Source: Mortierella alpina (taxonomy: Eukaryota > Mortierellomycota > Mortierellomycetes > Mortierellales > Mortierellaceae). From it: a DNA stretch of 64,000 bases. Location of the stretch: contig JANATF010000001.1 of assembly GCA_029449245.1 (NCBI GenBank), forward strand, positions 3,906,001 to 3,970,000, written 5' to 3'. The stretch's first letter is position 1. Every line of letters begins with the position of its first letter. The notes beneath the pieces are model-generated. The model was not told the DNA's origin, did no database searches, and worked only from the letters and a program-made list of their open reading frames with translations. Below are positions 34,901 through 44,704 of this stretch, in pieces. Both the position numbers and the translations under genes were made by a program.

Positions 34901-37900
34901 CAGAAGTGGGGGAGAGTGGGTCAGAGAGCAAAGATGAATTGGAGTGTAACGAAACAGATACAGAACCAAGCCCATCGGGGCTGTTGTGAGCAGTGGTTTT
35001 TGTTGGCGATAGTGGCGACTGCTCGATCGCAGTGCCCTCGTTGTTGACTTCCGAGGATGTGGTGTGCCTCACGGGCCTCTTTTCGCTCTGAGCCTTTTGA
35101 ATAGTTGCATCTTGTTTAGACACACCCTCGGGATTGTACACCGCCTCTTCTGCACCCACTGCGTCTTCTTCGTTGTCTTCCTCGTCGTCATCGTCTTCTT
35201 CTGCTATGGGAGAGAGCGAGTTAGTAGGCAGACGCACGCGCACGCACGCAGCGAAAGGCGACCGCGACACAAGGGAGGAAGGGGTGTCAGGGATAGAGCT
35301 CAGCGCCGACACGATGTGGTCGGCGTACTGTTGTTGTTGTTCTCGGCTGGCAAATAAGAATCCGAATTTTGGGCCCAAAGCGTCTTTTTCTCTTTTCTCC
35401 CTCTCGTCTTCAGAAAACGACCCCCAGTCCTCTTCACCCATCTTCAGTCCTCGTCCACCATGCACCAACACATACCTGTCCGGCGTGCCAGCGTCCGTCG
35501 CTGCTGCGAGTAGCCGCTCTGCTCGGCGTCGTTTTCTCGGGTCCTCAAGCGGCTCGTTGTCCGTGTCGCTCTCCGAAGTGGCTCGCTCGTTGACCGCCAC
35601 CATCGCGGCAGCCTCAAGCACCTCAACAGACTCGACGACCTCCATCGGCGCAACTGCTTCCACCTCGAGCGCCTCGATAACGTCCTCGACATCTTCGTCA
35701 GACGTAGCCTCAGCCTCCCCTTCTGGCGTGCAAATAACCTTGCACAGCTCTAGGTACCAGTTGCGTATCGGTCCTCTGATATTATGCCTCTGCTTGACCT
35801 CTGACCATGATGCCAGGGCCTGTCCGTCGTCTGAGGCCACGTCCAGCAGCCAGTGCACTCTGTCTTTGCCCATCTGACTGGCGAGTGCCTTGTAGACCTT
35901 CGCTGGGAAAAGGGAAGCGATGGGTGGATTGGTCGCCCAGTCCGTTGAAGGGTGGCGGTAGTCAATTTGGCGAGGACGCATCAGTCGACAGACATGCCCG
36001 AAGAAATTATGCTTCGTGAACGTAGCCCCCACCTCAGGGAGCGCAATGGAGGCTATTGGCAACCTACACTCCGCCTGATGCGCGTCCAGTCTGGCTTGCA
36101 TCACTTGGCCCACTAGACCGTGGTCGTTGATCCGCAGGAGAGCCGTGGAAATTTGCTCCTCATCCTGCACATCTCCAAAGTGTCGCAAGCCATAGAACCG
36201 TCGATGGTAAAGTAGGCTGTGTGGTGTTCCTCTAGCATAACCCAACTTCTGGCGCACCACTGTCGTGTATTTGCTGACGATAGCTCTGATCTCCGTCTCT
36301 GAAAGAATAGTGGTCGTCAGCCGGTACAGGATTCGCGGGATGAGGACATTGTTGATGATGTAGACTACCTGTTTGTCCGTCAGTGCCTTCCTGGACAGTA
36401 TGGCGCATATGCCCGACACCTCCTGCGTGACCAACATTCTGGTGTGTGCACCTTGACCATTGGCTTCGAACCAAACGCCCAGGGAACGCACCGCCGTTTC
36501 CGCCGGGCGTGCTTCAATGGTGTCGCCACCAAAACGCACTGTATGATCCTCGGTGCTGGGGTTGATGACGATGAGCTCTGTCTTCTTTGGGTTGATCTCG
36601 AGTGCGTTCAGGGTAAAGAAACTGGCAGCGATTTCCAATATATCCTGTAATCCCTGCTGGCTGGGAGAGATAAAGTCCGTGTCGTCCATGAAGGCAATCG
36701 TCGCCAGGAGCAGCGGTGCCTCGGGCACCTGTGGTTGTAGCACTGGCAGTCGGTAATGGTCCGCCAAAGCTGCCCGTCGCATCATCGGATACCCTAGCCC
36801 GGCGTTCATGACCGTTGCAAGCAGCACCTCGTAGCTGATGCGCCACATCAATGGACACTCGACACCCCCCTGATCCAGGCCGCACTGTGGGCGGTAGTCA
36901 TCCGTAAGTCCAAAGGCTGTGATGATCCTGTTTTTCTTGTTGGCTGCAATGTTGAGGCATAGCGTATTGAACCGAGGATGTATTTTTAGATGTCGTAGAC
37001 TGCGATCCAACATTCCGTCCGGTCCGCACGAAACTGAGTCAAAACACCGACGCATATCTTGAAAGAGCACCCACACCTCCTTGTTGAACTCCCGCGCGTC
37101 TTCCAGCACCGCGTTGAGGATGTGAATTGGATCCTTTGTCATCGTGCCTTTCAGCACCGAGAAGTTCGGACCCCTCAGGATGTTGTGGCGAGTGAATGTG
37201 GCTGTGAGGCGGTTGACCAGGATGGAGAACAGGATTTTTCGCGCATGCTCCAGGAGAGTCAATGGGCGCACTTCGCTGATTTTCCCCGACCAGCACGGCC
37301 CCTTTGGAATGCAATAGATGGTGCCGTTCATCCAAACCGATGGCAGGGTCGCCTGGGCGACACTTGCCTGGACCAGGATGGCAAATACGACGTTGGCAAT
37401 CGGCCCGAGTTGCTTGAGTATGTCGCCCGTGACCCCCGACGCTCCAGCTGCTTTATACTGGGGGGCAGCGTCCACAGCCTCCCTTACCTCTTGATTCGTC
37501 GGTACGTCCATCAACTCTTCATACCAGTGCTCGTCAATATCAGCCCTGGGTTGATAAGCCTCGAGCCAGCGACCTTCCAGCGGCTGACATTGACGCTCAG
37601 CGTGAAAAGTGTCACAGAAGTACTGACGCACTCTATGTTTGATTTCTGTAGGGTCGTCTATGACATACAGGCCATTAGTATCATCTTCTACAATCAAATG
37701 GTCCAACACAACTCTGCCAGAGGTCGTCTCAAGGATTGACTGAATTGTTTGTCTCGTGTTAGTAGCAAAATTAGCGTCACGGCGCATGATTCGTTCTTGG
37801 ATGAGCTGCTGCTTATGGTCGGTCAAGTACTGGCGATGCAGTAGACGGTTTGACCTCCATTTGCGCTGCAGGTCGCAACGCCATGTGTCCCACGTGTCCG

Positions 37901-38427
37901 GTGAGGCATTGAACGGTGGCAGCGGCTCCAGATCTAGATCATCGCCGTTTGCTGCATACCACTGCCGAATGCGGTCTCTGGCTCGCTGACGCTGACCATC
38001 ATCACTTGGGAGTGAGAACACCGTGCGAACAGTGCGGATGACGCGCCCCATGTCGCTGGTCTTGGCACGTAGTCGCTCTTCACCGTGTGGCTGAGGTCGC
38101 CCACCCGTCTTGGACCACGGTATGTGCGTATAGGCCGCTGACATCACTGTGGACTGGAACACATCCCACAGCGCATCGAGGTCGATGGTTTGCAATTGCT
38201 CCAGTGTGGCTGTGTAATTACCCGGGTTCTCCAAGGCCAGATTCGCCAGGCCGAAATCCTCCAGACGGCCGTATTGAACAAGATTGGTGTCGATTTGCCT
38301 TCTCATCGCCAGCCATTCATCGTCCTCAGCAGCACGGAATCGGAAACGCTTCCCTCGTTGGCAATGGGCGTTCAGGATAGTGGCTGGTGTTGTCACGACG
38401 AGGGTGTTGATATCGAAACGGGCTATG
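31980..38427 (-). mobile_element. 5'-truncated LINE (non-LTR retrotransposon)
   Basis: The element is 6448 bp, minus strand, flanked by a perfect 17-bp target-site duplication. Its 3' end has a T17 run on the plus strand at 31980-31996, meaning a poly(A) tail. About 196 bases of 3' UTR separate tail and stop codon. At the 5' side the ORF is still open at the junction with the duplication and begins without ATG, in sequence like the linker after an endonuclease domain (DDEWLAMRRQID), so the 5' end including an expected AP-type endonuclease is missing. An intact frame and identical duplications indicate recent insertion. Confidence 0.95.
32193..38426 (-). CDS. LINE polyprotein: reverse transcriptase, coiled coil, RNase H
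   Basis: 2077 codons are open from the 5' junction to the stop, with no frameshift; there is no start codon, so it is a partial ORF. Residues below are counted from 38396. RT motifs include VLFQDMRRCFDSVS (about 450), CGLDQGGVECPLMWR and IAFMDDTDF (about 570) with the catalytic Asp pair. An acidic section, a Ser/Thr/Pro-rich stretch and a long Gln/Arg/Glu-rich coiled coil (about 1340-1560) come next. RNase H begins at SSDGSLIKSG (about 1573), with the acidic residues in VELDNESV and the histidine in VRGHSDNAGN. A Cys/His cluster CICRGCELEEEDNHHLWSC (about 1820) follows, then a second one, CPCSHLLVDHHNGQC, near the C terminus. Confidence 0.93.
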   Translation of the reverse strand: MARFDINTLVVTTPATILNAHCQRGKRFRFRAAEDDEWLAMRRQIDTNLVQYGRLEDFGLANLALENPGNYTATLEQLQTIDLDALWDVFQSTVMSAAYTHIPWSKTGGRPQPHGEERLRAKTSDMGRVIRTVRTVFSLPSDDGQRQRARDRIRQWYAANGDDLDLEPLPPFNASPDTWDTWRCDLQRKWRSNRLLHRQYLTDHKQQLIQERIMRRDANFATNTRQTIQSILETTSGRVVLDHLIVEDDTNGLYVIDDPTEIKHRVRQYFCDTFHAERQCQPLEGRWLEAYQPRADIDEHWYEELMDVPTNQEVREAVDAAPQYKAAGASGVTGDILKQLGPIANVVFAILVQASVAQATLPSVWMNGTIYCIPKGPCWSGKISEVRPLTLLEHARKILFSILVNRLTATFTRHNILRGPNFSVLKGTMTKDPIHILNAVLEDAREFNKEVWVLFQDMRRCFDSVSCGPDGMLDRSLRHLKIHPRFNTLCLNIAANKKNRIITAFGLTDDYRPQCGLDQGGVECPLMWRISYEVLLATVMNAGLGYPMMRRAALADHYRLPVLQPQVPEAPLLLATIAFMDDTDFISPSQQGLQDILEIAASFFTLNALEINPKKTELIVINPSTEDHTVRFGGDTIEARPAETAVRSLGVWFEANGQGAHTRMLVTQEVSGICAILSRKALTDKQVVYIINNVLIPRILYRLTTTILSETEIRAIVSKYTTVVRQKLGYARGTPHSLLYHRRFYGLRHFGDVQDEEQISTALLRINDHGLVGQVMQARLDAHQAECRLPIASIALPEVGATFTKHNFFGHVCRLMRPRQIDYRHPSTDWATNPPIASLFPAKVYKALASQMGKDRVHWLLDVASDDGQALASWSEVKQRHNIRGPIRNWYLELCKVICTPEGEAEATSDEDVEDVIEALEVEAVAPMEVVESVEVLEAAAMVAVNERATSESDTDNEPLEDPRKRRRAERLLAAATDAGTPDRYVLVHGGRGLKMGEEDWGSFSEDEREKREKDALGPKFGFLFASREQQQQYADHIVSALSSIPDTPSSLVSRSPFAACVRVRLPTNSLSPIAEEDDDDEEDNEEDAVGAEEAVYNPEGVSKQDATIQKAQSEKRPVRHTTSSEVNNEGTAIEQSPLSPTKTTAHNSPDGLGSVSVSLHSNSSLLSDPLSPTSVTTSHSPSLPPSSTLSPPSVSLTLSVPTPSFSTPTTSSVSSLVAYYDSVARSAPSYSGSSSLPSHQDSSSLTPSSAPPPDTPTLHIPTTTTPLHTPIPPTAIHTQPGPPQSPTPFTDPALDRELMELDGSVARDTARINDVYHLHARNITRDVQIAVDRCHAQYRAHTVRYVKEGRRMQKDLSALHQLNDAQYRDSLARLKQQAQERLSPFNAQRDGSLRKIRDDQEQQQRLITGRHLERKQLYLIEQTRLQAVEIKKQAEAAEAKRRQRAEETRQQVLEARLQAEQQATAAGLRAREADRLFALQVEEQRLQARLQRLQIAEERMRARQLVLEERRRAREVRRRPPPEHLQQHSLRAEYRTAAAAAEMPGLAVATVGPVCMSLSDARAVERLRGTWVDNNKPRTLSSDGSLIKSGTANIAMAFGVADLTQPELLTVQGRTDGYASSAKPELMGLLAAILSAPPDQDILVELDNESVVVQYQQLVKDRRDALPRKRQRSNYAGLWAVLHQVVLDRAGSTEVQWVRGHSDNAGNIVADRVATQAVRQNTAPWTVDLRTQHDIQHFARFQSVLVETDLRQILKQQSVIRHHQSWTTQRRVKSGVKDIHDIEWRSTLAHIHNRCSVHSFYSSAKETHQRTHRIKTLHGMLPTLNSMQARHPHLYPHCICRGCELEEEDNHHLWSCGALDDVNTVIWEAALARIDGWGQTATVKYNKAHEETQVEWACPSSSDNIQGLSSIIGAREVLLGEGVPDCHPDPKWTVADLYRGITPISLIQEWGNLFATPKSIAQSVIHKFVGYLAEQATELIWKPRCKATIAWEREQGITPAQKRAVYHGPRGDWSAGYGFKFSMDHCPCSHLLVDHHNGQCPGPVRDPHAADHTLLECWLGKQHRTTMEGVGKIPFL

Positions 38428-38444
38428 CCTTATTGCATGCTTAG
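38428..38444. repeat. Target-site duplication, right copy
   Basis: CCTTATTGCATGCTTAG, identical to 31963-31979. In the ORF frame it contains a TAA directly before the element, so no host start codon feeds the LINE ORF. Confidence 0.95.
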
Positions 38445-38568
38445 GCTCTTTAAATGCACATACCCAGCCCTCCATAATCGAATATATTCCACAATTGCAC
38501 GAAACCCTCTCTAATTGACCGATCCGGTCCGCGGGACCCAGGTGATTGGTTAGGTTTCAGGTTCAAGA
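38445..38568 (+). promoter_or_regulatory. 5' flank of tRNA-Gly with conserved -67 element and GC-rich hairpin
   Basis: AAACCCTCTC-TAATTGACCGA at 38502-38522 starts exactly 67 bases before the tRNA. The other tRNA-Gly in this window has the same element with two mismatches at the same distance. A palindrome GGTCC-GCG-GGACC (38526-38538) follows, matching a longer hairpin at the other locus. Confidence 0.65.
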
Positions 38569-38639
38569 GCGTGGTTGGTTTAGTGGTATAATTACCGCCT
38601 GCCACGCGGTAGACCCGGGTTCGATTCCCGGACCACGCA
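38569..38639 (+). tRNA. tRNA-Gly(GCC)
   Basis: 71 nt with no intron. The acceptor stem GCGTGGT pairs with ACCACGC and A is the discriminator. The A box is TGGTTTAGTGG and the B box GGTTCGATTCC. The anticodon loop CTGCCAC gives anticodon GCC. It is identical to the minus-strand copy at 51645-51715. A LINE insertion ends 124 bases upstream. Confidence 0.97.
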
Positions 38640-38897
38640 ATTATCTTTTGCCTCTCGAAACGTTTTTGGGCGCCGGACTTTTCTGGCACCAAGCCACGTT
38701 GTTGAAGAACTTTGGCCTTTGTGTGGAGAGAAAAAACTCATTCGAGGGCACGGCTTTGATCTGGTCGTTGTGTCCTGTTGTTCATCAATCTTTTTTTTAT
38801 TGTTTTCGTGATTCACTGCCGCAGCAATATCAGCAACTGCCCGCCCTCTTGCTTTGCCTCGTGAAACGAGCTCACTAAAAAAGAACACACTGCAGGC

Positions 38898-41616
38898 ATG
38901 GACATTGATCAACTGGAAAAGGCCGAGCCCATGCACACCCCTATCTGTCCTCCTCCCTGCAGCCTTGAGCTCGACGGGATCGCTTCGTTCCTCCCGCCAG
39001 GATTCGCTTCGCTTGAGGACTATCTGGCCTGTCTGCAGTCCTTCTTGGACAGGTGCGAACCCATAACTAGCCTCATGATTGTCGACTACTTTACCACCAA
39101 CTCGTGGGAGTCCAGGATGCCTCAGGAGTGGCGAGAGGCCTTCGAGTCCAGGAAGGGCAAGCTCAGTTCCTTGGACCTCATGGAGCTCGTCAGTCTAGGC
39201 ACACTTCGGGATTTTAACGCACCACCAGCCGGGCTGGATGGATCTTCATCCAACGGGTCCATACGCGCGACTGATACGACATTGGCTGACCAGGACAATG
39301 GACCGCAGGACTGGCCCGAGTCCCTGAAGGATTTTGTGCGGATGGTGAAGGAACTGTCCATAAATCGCACACTGGACCCCGATTGTAAGTGACCAACCCC
39401 TTCTCAATGGTGCGCACATGCAACTATTGCTTACTTGCTAAACCCTTCCTTCCCAATTGCACACGTAAGATGCCAAATTCAAGGACACATTGGATATCCA
39501 TCTCATTCCAGGCATGTCGCCCAAGAAGCTACATGAAGTCGAGATCTTGAGTGGACTGATGGCGTCATATGCCAAGGAGCATTCTATCCGGTCCGTCATC
39601 GACTTGGGCGCAGGTCAGGGCTACTTGAGCAGAGTTTTGGCGTTTCAGCATCAGTTGTGTGTGCTCGGCGTGGATTCCAACACGATCCAGACATGTGGAG
39701 CGCAGACGACCCAAAAACGAACAGAGAAACTCTTTGTCAACAAGACAAAGCTGAAGCGCGCCGGAGGAGGTGGTAGCAAGAAGGCGTCCAAACAAACTCG
39801 GTTGGCGGCAGCAGCGTCCGCTGCATTACAATCACAATCACAATCACAATCATCTTCACCAGCAGTGTCACCTCCACCGGCAGCGGCGGCTGAGGCCACG
39901 ATGGCAGAAGCATCTACAACAGAATCGACAGCCATACTTTCAACCGCTTCAACCGACCCTGATTCTTTTCTCGACACATCCTCTGGACCAACTTCGAACC
40001 CATTGACGCAACAAGCAGCAGAGTTGAGTTTTGAGAGCCCGGTGGATAAGGTGTGCAAGAAACTAAAGACTGAGGAATCACGATCGAGGAGCAGCAGTCC
40101 AGCAACCGATTCATGCGGAGGAAATACTAGCAGCAGTGGTGCTGCTAGTGGTGTCGCTAAGAAGGCGAGTCGGTCCAGGAGGTCAAAAACAAGGAAAACC
40201 GAGGATGTTACACTTATACCCAGCTCAGAACCCCACCTCCACAATAACAACACGGGTTCATCTTCCTCAAATGCAGGACCTGAATCCAAGGCAAGAGCTG
40301 CAAAACGCGGCATATCAAATACCCCAGTATCGACATCAACAACAACCATGGCGTCAGCAACAAGAGATGCTAGTACGAAGATGACAGGCCAGAAGACGAT
40401 TGATTCATCCAATGACCCGAGTTTGGCTGCGACGCCCGGGAGCAACTTTCAGCTGCAACACATCACCCATCATATTACGGCCGCCACGCTTCCAACACTG
40501 CTCAAGGAGCACTTTCCCAAGAAATCAAAAGTTGTTTCGAATGACCATGACAGCAATGGCGACATTGAAGATGCAGAGAGGGCTCTTCAGGGCGAGGGCG
40601 AGAGTGAGGTGGACGGTGAGGAGGGGCGGTGGACACTTTGCGGTCTGCATGCCTGCGGAGACTTGACCAGCAACATGATCAAACTGTTTCTGGAGAGCTC
40701 TGCGACGTGTTTGTTCAGTGTGGGTTGCTGTTATCATTGGATCACGGAGCGGTACGACAGGGACGGCAATATCGTCATTTCAGATGGTAAGAACGCAATC
40801 GCCGAGGCTTTGTCATGGCTTGATTTGTCATGAAGCTGGCTGGACCAGCAGGTTTTTTATCCACAGTTCGTGTGAATCTGTTTTCTCGCATGACCTTTCT
40901 ATTTTTTTTTGCTGATCGGCCTTTGTCTCTTTGTTTTTGTTTGCTTGCGTAGGCACACATGGTTTCCCGTTGAGCGCAGCATTTAACCGATATAAGGCCC
41001 ATCTGGGCGAGCACGCAAAGATGATTGCCTGCCAGTCGCCTGAGCGCTGGCTCAAGTATCAAAAGGAGTCGGAGGATGCAATCCATGGCCATTACTTCCG
41101 CGCACTACTACATGTAAGAAGCGAGAGACGTGCGAAAATTGTCTTGACTACCAAACTCTTTCAATTCCGCGTCCTAATCCTTGCACCCTTTTTTTTTGGT
41201 AGAAATTAATGGTTGAACGCGGTCTGTATCCAGGACCCCCTACGACGGCGCCCGTTCTGGGCCGGATGGGCAAGCATCGATTGAGAGGTTTCCCACACTA
41301 TCTTGCCACAGCACTCAATCGACTCTCTCTCCCCGCAGATGCGATTCGGCCCGAGGAGGCGCAAGCAGCGTATGAGGAGTTTCTGGAAAAGGATCTTTAC
41401 AGGATTGGGATTCTGTGGGCTCTCCGGACCATGCTAGGCCCGCTCTTTGAGGGCATGATCTTATTGGATCGAGCGACCTATCTGCACGAAAATGTGGTGG
41501 GCAGCCATCTTCAAAGTCCTCACGCCAACAAAAAGAAGGCTTCCGTGCAATTGGTGGCCGGATTCGATGTTGTCGAGAGTCCGAGGAATATGATCTTGAT
41601 AGCGCTCAAGGACTAA
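38898..41616 (+). CDS. METTL25: METTL25-like methyltransferase-domain protein
   Basis: Predicted exons 38898-39384, 39470-40786, 40953-41113 and 41203-41616 give 792 residues. The family signature MSPKKLHEVEILSGLM leads into the SAM-binding motif SVIDLGAGQGYLSRVLA (about residues 202-219) and LGVDSN. After a low-complexity insert of roughly 250 residues rich in Ser, Ala, Gln and basic residues, the fold resumes with TLCGLHACGDLTSNM (about 550-565), LFSVGCCYHWITE and, across an intron, HGFPLSAAFNRY. These are diagnostic for the METTL25/RRNAD1 group. The family is predicted to methylate RNA or protein but its substrate is poorly known. Stop codons of this gene and of the transporter gene face each other 254 bases apart. 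Confidence 0.88.
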
Positions 41617-41870
41617 TGAAAAAAGAGCAAGAAACACGACAGGTTACCAGAATCGCTGTCGATGCGCCAAGCAGCAATAAAAAACCCCCACACACACAAC
41701 ACACACACACACACAAGCTGGATTTGGTTCATTCTCCATCCTCGCGCGTGTCTTTTGATATTTGTGTTAGGTCTTGGCCCTTCAATCTCGTCTACCAATA
41801 CTCTAATCGACTTCTATGAGCCATCCGCTCTGCTTTTCCATTATTTTTTCTTTGCTCTTTTTTCTTTTTT

Positions 41871-44704
41871 TTACAAGCTGCACGTTGACTCCCCAGGTTG
41901 CTTGGGCGTCATGAAATGCTGCAGCGAAAAGAACGTGCTCAGGACCATGACCGCAACTCCAAAGATCACGCACGCGATATGGGGGATCTTGCTGGTCGAC
42001 CAGATGGGACCCGAGGCCAACTTCAAGTAGCACAGGGGTGGCAAAATGAAAGCCAGTGCCGTGGCCGAGAATCCTCCAGTGACCTCAAGAACGAATCCAA
42101 GATCGCAGGTCAAAAGCGCAATCACCAATGCAACGCCGACGAGTCCTGTCGTGATGGCAAAATGTCGCTGCATCGAAAACGGTCTTCCTGCAAAGTAATA
42201 CGTTTCAATGACCTGCGGTGTGTCGGAGAAAGATGATTTTTTTACAAGAAACAAAGAAGTGTCAGTGCCTCCCTCGACTCGTTTTCTATTTCCAATCGCG
42301 TGTTACTATCGGGGGATAAGGAAGATATTCCCCCACTGAAAGATTTTCTTGGACTTTTTACCTCGCGACAGACAAACGCCTCCAAAGGCAGCGTCGTAAA
42401 CATGTTGACTCCAAAGCAGAAGCGCGCAATGTTGATGATAAAGTTGTCGGAAGGAAAGTTGTTCAAGATATTGCCTAACAAGACCATCAAGCACCCCCCC
42501 AAGACGCAGATTAGTCTCACAGTCATGCTCGGAACCGCATGGAGCACAAAAATACACACATATGTAGTCAAGGAGAGAATGGGTGTGAATCTGTACCTTG
42601 CGTCTTGTCTGAAAATGTCATGAATCCCGAGAGTGCCAAGACCAGACAGGCAAGGAGTGATACCATCATGCTCATATGGGTGACCATCTTGACGCGATTG
42701 ATCTACAGCAAAGTATATCAAAGACAAAGACGTTAGGATGGAAAGGAAGGAAAGGTCATCGCTATTCTTCCTACAGTTGAGAGGTATGTGTCTCGTTACC
42801 GTGGGCTTTTGAAGGGATCCGAAAATCAAGAACGAGTTGTGATGGCAAACGAACGCGAAACTGATCACACCGATCGACTGGAAGACCTCTGGTCTAACGA
42901 ACGACCAAACCAAGTCTGGATCGCCTCGAATTTCCATGGGTGCTCGGGGTCCTTCGATCATGACGGCTATAATGATGACGACCAGCGCCAACATGGCAAC
43001 GGCGCTCGTCTTCGCCAGTTTGGAAATGTCGCGGTAGAGTGATAATGGGAACGAAATCAAGATGGTGCAAAATGTGATGACAAAGCTTCGTCTTGCCATA
43101 AAGCCGAGTATCGGCCAAGTTTCAATCCCAGGGATGAGTGCCTGGAGAACATGCGGGAGGGTATCACCGACAATAACGGTATAAGCGCACATGGCTAACA
43201 AAAAAAAACGAAGCAAAGGTTAGATTGGGGCGCCAAAACGATGCAGTTTTTTTTCTCCAAAAAGTTGAGGCGCATTGCTTACCTCCAAACGCAAAGATAA
43301 ATTGAAAGATCGAAATCATGATCAAGCCCATCTTGCCGAAGCAGAACATCAGCAGATCCTGATATGTCGTCCTCCCGGATAGTTTTCCACTATGAACGAG
43401 CAATCCGACGGTCCAGTCTAAAAAGATTATAGAAATGTTGGAAATGAGATATTTGAGGGCTCGTTGTTCACATTGATGTTTTTTTTCCTGCGAAACGAGT
43501 CTTTCCATGGGTCCATACCGACAATCCAGGTTAGGACACACAGCAAAATGATGCCCATGCCCAATCTAGAATCGAAAAAAATAACAAAGAGTGCTACGGG
43601 TGATCAATACCAGCAACTAGACTGCATAAGCGCACGTTCAATTGCTTGCCCTCTCCATACACTTGTCATACCCAGCTTCCTCGAATGCAAACGGTAGACC
43701 TATTCCGTTTCAATAGGATGGCATAGAACAGCCGAAAAAAAAAGAATGTCAGAGTAGGCGCAAAGGATCCACATCGACACATAAAGTCCTCTAAAGAGAC
43801 TTGTGATTTGCATACCGATGATGCCTAAGCGATATTTGTTCACAAGGGCGAGCGACAAAAAAAGTTAGGGTCTACAGAAAAAGAAAGCTATACATGCTGA
43901 CTTGTCGTGCTACGGTTTTTCGTCTGTGCAGTGACAAATTAGACGCATACCTGCTCCAATGATGCTGTTGGCCATGTTCAGAAAGCTGCTGAACAGACTG
44001 CCGCCTTCACCCGGCAGCTTGGCTTCGACACCTGCATGATCATGATCATGTCCGTGTCCGTGTCCGTTTCCTATGCCACTGCGGTTGGACCTACTCCCCG
44101 TCATCATCCCGACGTCCTCTTCTTCCTGTCCATAGTCATAATTCCCGTCCTCGCTCTCGTCCTCGTCCTCGTCCAAATCCCTGGAGTGGAACGAGTCGTT
44201 CGAGATCCGGCCATATTCGCCTTGCCGCTTGGGTTGCGAAGACTTTGTCGTCTTAGAAGGAACACGCTTCGACTTTTGGTACGAGACCAGTGGAACTTTG
44301 GTCGATGTGTCCCGGTAATCTGACGGATCGTAGCCAAAGTCTAGATCCACATCACTCTCGTCGCCTTGAGCTCCTGCTGCTGAGGAGGAAGAACGTCCGT
44401 TGCTGTTGCTGTTGCTGTTGCTGTTGTGGAGAATACGGTCAGGGTCAAACCTTGGACGACTGCTGCTATTGCTGTTCTTGCTGAGACCCTTGTGGTTCTT
44501 GCCAAAGCTGTTGGTTCGCTTGACGTGCATGTTGGACTGGAGTGCGGTGGTGTCGCTCCCACTCTCATTGCCACTCTCTGCCAGGCTATAGCGACGAAAG
44601 CCATTGGCGTTGGTGTCGCTGTCTGCTCCGTTGGCCATGCCCCTGTAACGGTCGCTCTCGTCCCTGTCCGCGGCGGTGTTGGTGTTGGTGGAGTGGTTGT
44701 CCAT
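41871..44704 (-). CDS. AVT/SLC38-type amino-acid transporter
   Basis: Predicted exons 44704-43951, 43824-43816, 43699-43672, 43565-43519, 43417-43283, 43194-42800, 42702-42597, 42474-42362 and 42212-41871 give 642 residues. The start ATG has the context CAGCCATGG. A cytosolic N-terminal region of about 240 residues has Ser/Asn-rich, acidic and Gly-His (GHGHGHDHDHAG) stretches. The transporter core starts FLNMANSIIGAGIIGLPFAFEEAGLGMGIILL, the first helix of the family, and includes FAFVCHHNSFLIFGSLQKPT and a FCFGVNMFTTLPLEAFVCREVIETYYF section; eleven helices are expected. The exon at 43816-43824 is only 9 nt long and encodes part of the GAGIIG turn. The likely role is vacuolar or plasma-membrane amino-acid transport, by family. 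Confidence 0.92.

Noticed and set aside
35134-35877. Ser-rich 247-codon plus-strand frame within the LINE
   Set aside because: It is antisense to the acidic and Ser/Thr/Pro-rich parts of the LINE ORF.
31980-38427. LTR retrotransposon
   Set aside because: No long terminal repeats, protease or integrase; the poly(A) tail, target-site duplication and RT type are those of a LINE.
38450-38692. Minus-strand frame over the first tRNA
   Set aside because: It overlaps the tRNA-Gly and has no features of a protein gene. The same kind of frame occurs over the second tRNA.
39651-40445. 264-codon antisense frame in METTL25-like exon 2
   Set aside because: It is the complement of the low-complexity insert and has no independent support.
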